This document shows, piece after piece, positions 8,845 to 17,197 of a DNA stretch of 64,000 nt. The notes under the pieces were generated by a model that did not search any database, was not told the origin of the DNA, and worked only from the letters and a program-made list of their open reading frames with translations. Every line of letters begins with the position of its first letter. Position 1 is the stretch's first letter. Location: assembly GCA_902826455.1 (NCBI GenBank), contig CADEEV010000014.1, positions 40,404 to 104,403 of the forward strand. Reading direction: 5' to 3'. The position numbers and the translations under genes were made by a program. This stretch comes from an uncultured Acidobacteriota bacterium (GTDB lineage Bacteria > Acidobacteriota > Vicinamibacteria > Fen-336).

Positions 8845-9056
8845 ACGAGCGTCGGCTCGAGCTCGACGCCCAGGAAGTCCTCGAGGGCCCCGGCCATGTT
8901 GACGCCCTCGAGGGACTCGAGACGATAGGTGGCGAACGTGGCGTTCACGTCGACGCTCTCGGGAGCGATGCCCCGACGCCGGGCGATCTCCGCGATGAGC
9001 CAGGTCTGGATCTCGAGCTGGCTGCGCGGCACCTGGCCGACCGGGCTCTCGGTCAC
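8778..9056 (-). CDS. stand-alone acyl carrier protein
   Basis: A 92-residue discrete carrier protein with helix-loop architecture and a putative phosphopantetheine attachment Ser (S48) in RLESLEGVNMAG. The usual Asp before that Ser is Glu here. The C-terminal half (DFLGVELEPTLVWDFPTIEKLSRHL) is a typical ACP helix II-IV sequence. The start is GTG at 9056, overlapping the stop of the upstream dehydrogenase as GTGA. Its position between the AMP ligase/dehydrogenase genes and the PKS suggests that it holds the acyl chain while the dehydrogenases act, before transfer to the ketosynthase. Such loading of a free ACP by an acyl-AMP ligase is known for lipopeptide and jamaicamide-type pathways. Confidence 0.85.
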   Translation of the reverse strand: MTESPVGQVPRSQLEIQTWLIAEIARRRGIAPESVDVNATFATYRLESLEGVNMAGALEDFLGVELEPTLVWDFPTIEKLSRHLSELTTWSP

Positions 9057-10816
9057 CGGCGGGAGCCCCGCGCCGCGAGGGGCGGCGCCAGCAGGGAGAA
9101 CCAGCGGTCGCGATGGAACAGGTCCATCACCCGCGCGCTCACCGACGTGTCCTCCTCCACGGGCCGCACCTCGAGAGCCGGCTGCAAGCGTTGTCGCACC
9201 CGCCGCAACGCGAGATGCAGCCACGCGCCGGCCTTGCCGAAGTCGTCGAGGCCGCCCCGGCTCTCGAGCCAGAACAGCAACGCCGCCGTGCCCGCGAAGA
9301 GCGCCGCGTGACGACGCGCCGCCGTCAGCATCTCGGGGGCCCGGCCATGACCCGGTCCGTGGGGCGCACGCAGCGTCTCGAGAAAGGCTCGGAGCGCGTC
9401 GCTTTCCGTCCGGAGCCGGGCCACTTCGCTTCGGATGCCTAGCAGTATCACAGGCTCCGTCTCCGACGCCAAGGCGCCCGACTCGAGGCGCTCGTGGGCG
9501 GTGCGCAGGGCCAGGAGCAGGGGATCCGCGCCATGAGGCACGAGGCGCAGACGCGTGCCGTCCGCGGGATCGAGGGGCCGGCCGAGATCGAAGACCGGGG
9601 CGAGCGACGCGCCCGCGGCGTCCGCCGCCGCCGCCGTGCGCTCGTACAGCGCCGGCAGCGCCGCTCCCAGGTGGGCGAGGCTCACCACGCCGCCGAAGTG
9701 GCTGACGCGTGTGAGCGGAGCGTCGCGGACGATCTTCTGGAAGATGCCCTGCCACCACGCGTCGCGCAGGTAGAAGCGGGCGCCCAGCAGCACCGACAGG
9801 TCGTGGAGCGCGCTCTCGGCCGTTTCCGTCACGAACGCCTTGCCAGCCGGCGCCCAGGTCACGAGCCGATCGGGCGCCGCGTGGATGGCGCGCGTGCAGG
9901 CGAGGGTCGCGCACTCGACCAGCAGGATGTCCAGGAAGGCGTCGACGACCGCGGCACGCACGGCGGGAATCGCGAGGGCCGGCTCGCCGTACAGCCGGCG
10001 CGCGTCGAGGAACGCGACGCTCGAGCGCAGGGCCGTGTCGAGAGCGCCCACGAGCGGCCCGAGCGACAGCGTGCGGCTCACCTGCGAGCACTTGAGGCTG
10101 AGCTCGAACCCGCTGCCCGGAGCGCCGAGCAGCGCGTCGGGCGGGAGCGCTAGATCCGAGAAGCGCACGCCGTCGATGTCCTGGCCGCGCACGCCGAGGG
10201 TCTTGAAGCGCTCCAGGAACTCCATGCCCGACGGGTCGATCCGCGCCTTGTCCACGAGCACGAGAGAGAACCCGCGGGCCCCGCCCTCGGCCGCGGTGCG
10301 CGCCAGCACGACGAGAAGGGCCGAGCGGCGTGCGTTCGCGACGACCCATTTCTCGCCGCGCAGCGAGAAGCCCGTCGCCGTCGGCTCCGCGGCTACTTCC
10401 GTGGCCATGAAGTCGTTGCCGTGCTCCTGCTCGTGGAACGCGATCGAGAGCTGGCCGCCGCCGAGCAGGATCTCGGCGACGCGCGCCTGCTGCGCGGGGG
10501 TCCCGGCGTGCCAGGCGAGAACGGCGGCGGGCAGGCTCACCGCGTGGCTCGTGGCCGCGGTGACGTCGCGGCGGCCCACGGATCGGAGCAGCCAGAACAG
10601 TGCTTCGTGGGAGGCGAGGGCCCCGTCGAGCGCCGCCGGCACGTAGTGCCGCCCGAGCCCCGCCGCGTCGAGGGCCGTGAGGTCGGGCCGCTCCTCGCGC
10701 TCGTCGTGCTCGACCGTGGACCGGAAGGAGAGCGGGTTCGAGTCGACGAGGGGATCGCCCAGCGTCTGCTCGAGAGCCTCCGCGGGCCCGTACGCGCTCG
10801 GGACGGCCTCAGCCAC
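9053..10816 (-). CDS. acyl-CoA dehydrogenase family protein (second of a pair)
   Basis: A 587-residue flavin-dependent acyl dehydrogenase-like protein. Family motifs are visible: IAFHEQEHGND, LRGEKWVVANA in the middle domain, and RGQDIDGVRFSDLALP leading into the helical C-terminal domain. At about 590 residues it is much longer than a canonical 380-residue ACAD, with a C-terminal extension after LGARFYLRD. The start is GTG at 10816, overlapping the end of the preceding dehydrogenase by 8 bases. In natural-product clusters such enzymes can desaturate carrier-protein-bound chains, as HxcO does in the CDA pathway. I infer an ACP-bound substrate from the adjacent free ACP. The sequence does not show which position is oxidised. 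Confidence 0.88.
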   Translation of the reverse strand: MAEAVPSAYGPAEALEQTLGDPLVDSNPLSFRSTVEHDEREERPDLTALDAAGLGRHYVPAALDGALASHEALFWLLRSVGRRDVTAATSHAVSLPAAVLAWHAGTPAQQARVAEILLGGGQLSIAFHEQEHGNDFMATEVAAEPTATGFSLRGEKWVVANARRSALLVVLARTAAEGGARGFSLVLVDKARIDPSGMEFLERFKTLGVRGQDIDGVRFSDLALPPDALLGAPGSGFELSLKCSQVSRTLSLGPLVGALDTALRSSVAFLDARRLYGEPALAIPAVRAAVVDAFLDILLVECATLACTRAIHAAPDRLVTWAPAGKAFVTETAESALHDLSVLLGARFYLRDAWWQGIFQKIVRDAPLTRVSHFGGVVSLAHLGAALPALYERTAAAADAAGASLAPVFDLGRPLDPADGTRLRLVPHGADPLLLALRTAHERLESGALASETEPVILLGIRSEVARLRTESDALRAFLETLRAPHGPGHGRAPEMLTAARRHAALFAGTAALLFWLESRGGLDDFGKAGAWLHLALRRVRQRLQPALEVRPVEEDTSVSARVMDLFHRDRWFSLLAPPLAARGSRR

Positions 10817-12479
10817 GGGCGGCGAGCGGAATGGGGAACAGCGAAAAGGACCGGTGCGCGTCGGCGAGCGACTCGAGCCGCAGCGCCAGGGTCTCGCGAC
10901 AGGCCGGCGGCACCGGCGTCGGAATCCCGGCCCGGGTCAGCAGGCCCGAGACGGCCGCCACCACCCACGCCTCGTCGGCCAGGAACGCGTCGCCCGCGCC
11001 GCGATTCGCGAGCCAGGAGTGCACGCACGCCGCGGCCGCGACGAAGCACGCGTGACGCTCGGCCAGCGCGAACAGCTCCGGAGATTCGGGCGCGACCGTA
11101 GCCAGGGCGAGCGCGTCGGCGGTGAGAGCGGTCGCGATGCTGTCGACCCGTGGCCGCAGGGCCGACCCCGCGGGCAGCGCGCGGATCGCGAGGGGCAGCG
11201 CCTCCAGGACGTCGTCGCGGCCCCGGCTCACGAGTGCCAGGCGGCTCGCGTCGAAGGCGGGAAGGTCCTGAGCGCCATCGAACAACGCCGGACCACGCGC
11301 CGCGACCGCCGCATCCACGCTGCGAGGCGCCGCGAGGCGCGGCAGCTGCAGGGCCAGGAGGCTCAGGTTCACGACCGTGCTGCCGTCGAAGAGGGCGACG
11401 AGCGCGGCGTCGCGCGCGAGCTTCTGGAAGACGCCCTGAGCCCCCTCGCGCAGATAGTGGCGCGCCCCCAGCACCACCGCCAGCCGCCGCAACGACGCGT
11501 CGACCGATGTCGGAACGATCAGCTTCGCGACGGCCGAGAGGACGCTCGCCTGCTCGGGGACCACGTGCAGGGCTCGTGCGGCGGTCTGGGCCAGTACCTC
11601 GCACGCGAGCAGGTCCGCGAACGCCTCGGCCAGGATCGCGCGCGCATGAGGCAGCTGGGTGACCGGCTGCCCGCGGATGCGCCGGCTCCGGGCGAACTCG
11701 AGCACCACGCGCAGGCCGGTGTCGGCGGCGCCCAGGGAGAGAGCTCCGATCAGGCTGCGGGTGACGAACAGTCCCTTGAGCACGATCTCGAGGCCGTGGC
11801 CTTCGGGCCCGATGCGTGCGTCCACCGGGACGACGGCGCCCCGGAAGCGCGCCCCGCTGATGTCGGCGCCCCGGATGCCGGCCGTCTTGAGCTTCGCGGT
11901 GGGCTCGATGGCGCCGCCGCTCGGGGCCTGCGTGTCGACCAGGAACAGGGAGGCCGAGCGCGGGCCCGCCGCGGAGGCCGTGCGCGCCAGCACCACCAGA
12001 GCGCGGCCGCGGGTCGCGTTGTTGATCAGCCACTTCTCGCCCGACAGCACGTAGCTCCCACCCACGCTCGTGGCCGTCGTGTCGAGGTCCTGAAGGTCGC
12101 TGCCGTGGTCCCTCTCGGTGAGGCAGAGGGCCGCCTGGTCGCCTGCCAACAGGAGCGAAGCCAGCTGCCGTCGCTGCGCGTCGCTCCCCGCAATCCAGAC
12201 CGGCGCCGCGGCCAGGAACGACTTGGCGTGGGCGATCGCGACCGTGAGATCGCGCCGCGCCACGACGCGCACCAGCGCCAGGAGCTCCGGGAACGCCGTG
12301 AGGCGGCCGCCCAGGGCCTGAGGCACGTAGTGCGCGTTCAGTCCCAGGGCATCGAGGGCCCGGCACTCGGCCTCGGGATAGGCCTCGAGCTCGTCGAGCT
12401 CGAGCATGCGGGCGAAGGCGATGACGCCCCCGGAGGACGGATCGCCCAGGGCGAGCTCCAGGCGCTCGGCGGCGTTCAT
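10809..12479 (-). CDS. acyl-CoA dehydrogenase family protein (first of a pair)
   Basis: A 556-residue homologue of the next gene, with the same organisation: CLTERDHGSDLQDL, LSGEKWLINNATRG, RGADISGARFRGAVVP and GARHYLREGAQGVFQKLARD. The pair clearly arose by duplication but has diverged strongly, so the two probably act on different intermediates or form a heteromer. The start is ATG at 12479, overlapping the AMP-ligase stop as ATGA; a longer open frame upstream is antisense noise inside the ligase gene. It belongs to the five-gene FAAL-ACAD-ACAD-ACP-PKS operon. Confidence 0.88.
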   Translation of the reverse strand: MNAAERLELALGDPSSGGVIAFARMLELDELEAYPEAECRALDALGLNAHYVPQALGGRLTAFPELLALVRVVARRDLTVAIAHAKSFLAAAPVWIAGSDAQRRQLASLLLAGDQAALCLTERDHGSDLQDLDTTATSVGGSYVLSGEKWLINNATRGRALVVLARTASAAGPRSASLFLVDTQAPSGGAIEPTAKLKTAGIRGADISGARFRGAVVPVDARIGPEGHGLEIVLKGLFVTRSLIGALSLGAADTGLRVVLEFARSRRIRGQPVTQLPHARAILAEAFADLLACEVLAQTAARALHVVPEQASVLSAVAKLIVPTSVDASLRRLAVVLGARHYLREGAQGVFQKLARDAALVALFDGSTVVNLSLLALQLPRLAAPRSVDAAVAARGPALFDGAQDLPAFDASRLALVSRGRDDVLEALPLAIRALPAGSALRPRVDSIATALTADALALATVAPESPELFALAERHACFVAAAACVHSWLANRGAGDAFLADEAWVVAAVSGLLTRAGIPTPVPPACRETLALRLESLADAHRSFSLFPIPLAARG

Positions 12480-14206
12480 GACGGAGGGGCGATGGATCGC
12501 GCCAGGTACTTGCTGCGGCAGTGCAGGCGCTCGAGCTTGCCGCTCGAGGTCCTCGGGATCGTGCGCGGCCGGGCCAGCACCACGTCGTGGACCACGAGCT
12601 GGTGCTCGCGCGCGATCGCGTCGCGGATCGTGCCCACGATCTGGCTCTGCCAGGCGGCGTCCTTCAGGCGGCGCGGGCCGAGCTCCACGACTACCACGAC
12701 CTCCTCGCGGCGCTCGTTCTCGACAGAGAAGGCCGCGACGCCGCCCATGCGCAGCTCCGGCAGCGAGTCGTGGACGGTGCGCTCGATGTCCTGGGGATAG
12801 TGGTTCTTGCCGGCTACCACGATCAGCTCCTTGATCCGCCCGCAGATGAACAGCTCGTTCTCGTGGACGAAGCCCAGGTCGCCCGTGCGCAGGAACGGTC
12901 CCCGACCGTCGCGGGTCGTCGCCTCGAACGTCTCGCGGGTCTTCCCGGGCTGGCCGTAGTAGCCCCTCGCGACGCTCGGGCCGTGGAGCCAGATCTCGCC
13001 CACGTGGCCGGCCGGCAGGTCCGCGAGGCGCTCGGGGTCCACGATCAGCAGCTCCTGGCCCGTGTCGGCACGTCCGCACGAGACGAGCGACCGGGTCTCG
13101 AAGCCCGGCCGGGGCGGGCGCAGCCGATGGTCCTTGAGCGCCTCGTCGTCGAAGAGCAACACGGTGGGCGGGGCCGTCTTCGGGCCACCGGTGACGATCA
13201 GCGTCGCCTCGGCGAGACCGTAGCAGGGATAGAAGCTCTCGGGCCGGAAGCCGTTGCCCGCGAAGCGCGCGGCGAATCGGCGCAGCGTCTCGGCGTGGAC
13301 GGGCTCGGCGCCGCAGAAGGCGACCTTCCAGCACGACAGGTCGAGCCCGGCGCTCTGCTCCTCGCGGATCTCGCGGCAGCACAGCTCGTAGGCGAAGTTG
13401 GGCGCCCCCGCGATCGTTCCGCGGAACTTCGCGATCGCCGCGAGCCAGCGCACCGGGTGCTTGAGGAAGTCGAGGGGCGAGAGCAGGTAGTCGGGGGAGC
13501 CCGAGTAGAGCGGCTCGATCAGGCAGCCGATGAGCCCCATGTCGTGGTACATCGGCAGCCAGCTCACGACCGTCGTGTGCTCGCCCTGCTCGAACACGCG
13601 CTTCACGAGGCCGCAGTTCGCGAGCAGGTTGCCGTGGCTCACCATCACGCCCCGCGGCGACGCCGTCGATCCAGACGTGTACTGCAGGAAGGCCAGGGTG
13701 TCCGGGTCGATCGGCGGGGCCGCGAAGCCGGCGTCGGCGTCCGGCAGCCCGTCGGTCGCGATCCACTCGAGCGCGCCCAGCTCGGGCGCCGCCGCCACGA
13801 AGAGCGGCTTCGCCGCGACCAGTTCCCGCGTCGCGAGCACGAAGCGCGCGTCACAGTCGCGGGCGACGGCCCGCACCCGCGCCAGGGTGCGTCCGGGCGC
13901 CCGCGGGTCGGGCGGCAGCACCGGCACCGCCAGCGTGCGGGCGTACAACGCGCCGAAGAAGGCCTTGGCGAAGCCGAGGCCGGGAGGGTAGAGCAGCAGC
14001 GCCCGCGCGTCGCGGGCGCCGCGTTCGGTGAGCCGCGCCGCGACGTCCTGCGCGGAGCGACGCAAGCCGGCGTAGGTCAGGCGCTCGCTTTCGACCTCGC
14101 CCTTCGCCAGGAACGAGTAGCAGAGCCGATCGGGTTGTGCGCTCGCGCGTGCGTCGAGGAGGGCGACGACGTGGGACGCGCCCTGGAAAGGCACGGCCTG
14201 ATCCAT
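12476..14206 (-). CDS. fatty acyl-AMP ligase (FAAL)
   Basis: A 576-residue adenylating enzyme and the first gene of the biosynthetic operon. It contains the AMP-binding P-loop FLQYTSGSTASPRG (about 173-186), the FAAL-type stretch VVSWLPMYHDMGLIG, and the late motifs FYPCYGLAEATLIVTG, LRTGDLGF and GRIKELIVVAGKNHYPQDIE. FAALs form acyl-adenylates from free fatty acids and pass them to a carrier protein rather than CoA; here the free ACP two genes downstream of the dehydrogenases is the obvious acceptor. I chose ATG at 14206 (MDQAVPFQG) because the longer frame upstream has no family similarity and would run into the divergent UbiB gene. A TCTAAT hexamer lies 12 bases before the ATG. Confidence 0.92.
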   Translation of the reverse strand: MDQAVPFQGASHVVALLDARASAQPDRLCYSFLAKGEVESERLTYAGLRRSAQDVAARLTERGARDARALLLYPPGLGFAKAFFGALYARTLAVPVLPPDPRAPGRTLARVRAVARDCDARFVLATRELVAAKPLFVAAAPELGALEWIATDGLPDADAGFAAPPIDPDTLAFLQYTSGSTASPRGVMVSHGNLLANCGLVKRVFEQGEHTTVVSWLPMYHDMGLIGCLIEPLYSGSPDYLLSPLDFLKHPVRWLAAIAKFRGTIAGAPNFAYELCCREIREEQSAGLDLSCWKVAFCGAEPVHAETLRRFAARFAGNGFRPESFYPCYGLAEATLIVTGGPKTAPPTVLLFDDEALKDHRLRPPRPGFETRSLVSCGRADTGQELLIVDPERLADLPAGHVGEIWLHGPSVARGYYGQPGKTRETFEATTRDGRGPFLRTGDLGFVHENELFICGRIKELIVVAGKNHYPQDIERTVHDSLPELRMGGVAAFSVENERREEVVVVVELGPRRLKDAAWQSQIVGTIRDAIAREHQLVVHDVVLARPRTIPRTSSGKLERLHCRSKYLARSIAPPS

Positions 14207-14301
14207 GGCAGCCCGGGGATTAGACCATACGGCGTGGGGGGCTCCAAGCGGCGGCCCGTGGTAGGCTCCAGCCGCTTCCGAACGCAGCCGGAACGCCCCG
14301 A

Positions 14302-16254
14302 ATGAAGGCAGACGACCCCGCCGGCAGCGCCGCCCGGAGCCGCATCGAGGCCTCCGTCCTCGCCGGGCTGCAGCGTTTCCGCGAGCAGCACTCCCCGTCC
14401 TCCGAGCCCGACGACCCGCCGGCACCCAGCCTCGCGATGCCCGGCGTGATCGCGGCCCTGCCGCGTCGCGCCGTCGACGAGAGGACGCCCCCGAAGAAGC
14501 AGCGGCGCCGCTCGGCCAGCACCGTCGAGTTCCGTGCCCGCACGCTGCCGACCGTGGGCCGGCTGTTCGTCTGGCTCGCCGGCGCCGCGCGTCTCGTCGC
14601 GGGCAACCTGAAGGACACGCTGCTCGGCCGCGACACGATCGCGCGGCGTGCCGTGCGCCTGCGCCTGGTGCTGCAGGGCATGGGGCCCACGTTCATCAAG
14701 CTGGGCCAGCAGCTCTCGATCCGGGCCGACATCCTGCCGTTCCAGTACTGCCAGGAACTGACGAAGATGCTCGACCGGGTGCCTCCGTTCCCGGTGGAGC
14801 ACGCGCTCGGGCGCATCGAAGCCGTCGCGGGCCGCCCCATCCCCGAGATCTTCCGGACCTTCGACCCGGTGCCGATCGGCTCGGCGTCCATCGGCTGCGT
14901 GTTCCAGGGCATACTCCACGACGGCCAGAAGGTCGCCGTGAAGGTGCGGCGACCGGGCATCGGCGAGACTTTCGCCTCGGACCTGCGCGCCCTGGGCTGG
15001 CTCCTGGATCTCGCCGAGCAGCTCACGCTGCTCCGGCCCGGCACCACCCACGACGTGCGCTTCGAGCTGCAGAAGATGCTGTTCGAGGAGCTCAACTACC
15101 CCCTGGAGGCGCGCTACACGGACCTCTTCGCGCGCCGCGCGAAGAAGAAGCGCCAGGATTACATCAACGCGCCCCGGGTGTTCTTCGAGCTCTCGGGCGA
15201 GGACGTGCTCACGACCGAGCACGTCTCCGGCGTGTTCCTGTGGGAGATCCTGGGCGCCCTCGACCGCGGCGACAGCGCCGCCATGGCGGCCTTCAGGGCC
15301 CAGGGCTTCGATCCCGAGGTGATCGCGAAGCGCATGATCCGCGCCTTCTTCTGGGAGACCCTCGAGAACATCTTCTTCCACGCCGACCCGCACCCGGCGA
15401 ACATCGTGGTGCGCCCCGACAATTCCCTGGTCTTCATCGACTTCGGCTCGTGCGGCCGCTTCTCGGGCAAGGTCAAGCGCGCCTACCACCGCTTCCAGGA
15501 GTACATCTCGGCCGAGGACGTGAGCGGCATGACCGAGTCGGCCATGTCGATGATCGAGCCCCTGCCGCCCGTGGACCTGGAGCGCCTGACGCGGGAGATC
15601 GAGGCCTTCTTCTGGGACTGGTTCTACGCGACGGAGAGCAAGCACGCCGAGTGGTGGGAGCGCTGCACGGGCCAGATGTGGATGAAGTTCCTGGGCATCG
15701 CGCGGCGCTACGGCATCGCGATCAACGTCGACACGCTGCGCATGTTCCGCGCCACGTTCCTCTACGACAGCATCGCCATGCGCCTGCACAACAAGCTCGA
15801 CATGAACGGCGAGTTCAAGGCCTACGTGCGCGAGCGCGGCGAGCGCGCGAAGCGCAGCGTCCGGCGCGCCTTGCGCAACCGCCTCGACAAGGGCCCGAGC
15901 ACCCGCGACTACCTCGTCATCGAGGACCTGGGCCGACTGACGCGCCAGTTCGGGAACCGCGTGCAGCACATCCTCGACAGCCCCGACCACCGCTTCTTCG
16001 ACATGCTGGGCAAGGCGGCCTACGGCATCTCCATGCTGTTGCGCTTCACCATCCTCGCGAGCGGCCTGCACGTGCTCGCGGTGCTCGTGATCAGCGCGGA
16101 GCGCTGGGCGACGTCGCGGCCCGTGGACCCGGCCGCGATCCTCGTGGGCCTCGTCTCGACCACGGCGTACCAGGTCGTCGTCGCGGTGTTCGTGCTGGTC
16201 GCCCTGCGCAAGGCGCTCTCGCGCCTCGAGGACCTCGACCTCGCGAAGCGGTAG
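14302..16254 (+). CDS. UbiB/ABC1 (AarF) family atypical kinase
   Basis: A 650-residue protein with all family hallmarks: KLGQ (K133-Q136) in GPTFIKLGQQLSIRADILP, VAVKVRRPG, HADPHPAN (H360-N367) and DFGSCG (D380). Two C-terminal membrane segments follow. UbiB proteins are atypical kinases/ATPases linked to quinone and lipid metabolism at the membrane. It is a paralogue of the protein at 209-2068, with near-identical C-terminal layout, and serves as the intact reference for that degenerate copy. It is transcribed divergently from the FAAL operon across a 95-base gap that must hold both promoters. The first 70 residues are low-complexity and probably disordered. Confidence 0.92.
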   Translation: MKADDPAGSAARSRIEASVLAGLQRFREQHSPSSEPDDPPAPSLAMPGVIAALPRRAVDERTPPKKQRRRSASTVEFRARTLPTVGRLFVWLAGAARLVAGNLKDTLLGRDTIARRAVRLRLVLQGMGPTFIKLGQQLSIRADILPFQYCQELTKMLDRVPPFPVEHALGRIEAVAGRPIPEIFRTFDPVPIGSASIGCVFQGILHDGQKVAVKVRRPGIGETFASDLRALGWLLDLAEQLTLLRPGTTHDVRFELQKMLFEELNYPLEARYTDLFARRAKKKRQDYINAPRVFFELSGEDVLTTEHVSGVFLWEILGALDRGDSAAMAAFRAQGFDPEVIAKRMIRAFFWETLENIFFHADPHPANIVVRPDNSLVFIDFGSCGRFSGKVKRAYHRFQEYISAEDVSGMTESAMSMIEPLPPVDLERLTREIEAFFWDWFYATESKHAEWWERCTGQMWMKFLGIARRYGIAINVDTLRMFRATFLYDSIAMRLHNKLDMNGEFKAYVRERGERAKRSVRRALRNRLDKGPSTRDYLVIEDLGRLTRQFGNRVQHILDSPDHRFFDMLGKAAYGISMLLRFTILASGLHVLAVLVISAERWATSRPVDPAAILVGLVSTTAYQVVVAVFVLVALRKALSRLEDLDLAKR

Positions 16255-16257
16255 GTC

Positions 16258-17115
16258 CTAGCCGCGCGCCTGGGCGGCCACGAGCTCCGCGATCTCGGCG
16301 GGAGCGTCTTCCGGCACGTAGTGCTTGCCGTTCAAGCGGTGGATCGTGGGCACGCCCAGCGCCTCCTGGCAGTCGCGTCCCTTGGTGGCGAGGGTCAGGG
16401 CGGGATCGTGCTCGCCCCAGACCACCTGGGCGGGATAGCGGCGCTCCTTCACGTGGGCGAGGATGCGGGACTCGTACGCCTCGGTGAGCTCGAAGGCCCG
16501 CATGATCTTGAGGAACGCGCGCCCGCGATCCTCGAGCTTCAGGATCTTGAGGTAGGCGAGGATCTCTTCCTTCGGCACCGGGGTCGCGACGCCCTGCAGG
16601 CGGAACAGGGTCTCGAAGGTGAAGCCCGACATGCCGCCCAGCCAGAGCTCGCCGAGCACGGGCACTGCGAACGGCTTCATGGGCCAGGAGCGCTTGAAGC
16701 TCGCGACCTTGATCATCGAGTTCATCACGGTGGCCGAGAGCACCCGCTCGGGCGCGCGCCGCGCCAGCTCGAACCCGATCGGCACAGCGATGTCGTGGAG
16801 CACGAGATGCGCACGCTTCAGCTCGAGGGCGTCCATGGCCGCGAGCGTCCAGCCGGCCAGGCTCGACCAGCTGTAGTCGAACGCCTCGGGGCGCTGGGCG
16901 AAGCCGAGCCCGGGGAAGTCGATCGCGACCCCGCGCAGGCCGCGGCTCGCGAGCTGCGGCAGCAGCTTGCGGAACAGGTAGGAGGACGACGGCACGCCAT
17001 GGAGGCACAGCGCCACGTTGCCCTGGCCCTCCTCGAACACGACGCTGCCGACGCCTGCGGCCTGGAAGGGGCGGCCGCGGGAACGCCAGGCGGCGACGAC
17101 CTCGTCGACGGTCAT
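16258..17115 (-). CDS. alpha/beta hydrolase, haloalkane dehalogenase/epoxide hydrolase type
   Basis: A 285-residue cytosolic hydrolase. The oxyanion-side motif LHGVPSSSYLFRKLLP closely follows the HGxPxxSYLxR pattern of haloalkane dehalogenases. The nucleophile elbow reads LHDIAVPIG, giving Asp rather than Ser as nucleophile. A late Asp in VVWGEHDPAL and a His in LNGKHYVPEDAP complete the triad. The substrate is unknown. An Asp nucleophile fits dehalogenase or epoxide hydrolase activity rather than esterase activity. The start is ATG at 17115. TAGGCT lies 9 bases upstream of it with no ribosome site, suggesting a leaderless mRNA. It is convergent with the UbiB gene, only 3 bases apart. Confidence 0.85.
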   Translation of the reverse strand: MTVDEVVAAWRSRGRPFQAAGVGSVVFEEGQGNVALCLHGVPSSSYLFRKLLPQLASRGLRGVAIDFPGLGFAQRPEAFDYSWSSLAGWTLAAMDALELKRAHLVLHDIAVPIGFELARRAPERVLSATVMNSMIKVASFKRSWPMKPFAVPVLGELWLGGMSGFTFETLFRLQGVATPVPKEEILAYLKILKLEDRGRAFLKIMRAFELTEAYESRILAHVKERRYPAQVVWGEHDPALTLATKGRDCQEALGVPTIHRLNGKHYVPEDAPAEIAELVAAQARG

Positions 17116-17197
17116 GGTGGGCCGAGCCTACACCAAAGAAGGGCTGCGCCGCCGCCGAAAAGCGTGGCACACTGCGCGCGTGGCGCTGCCCTCGTCG

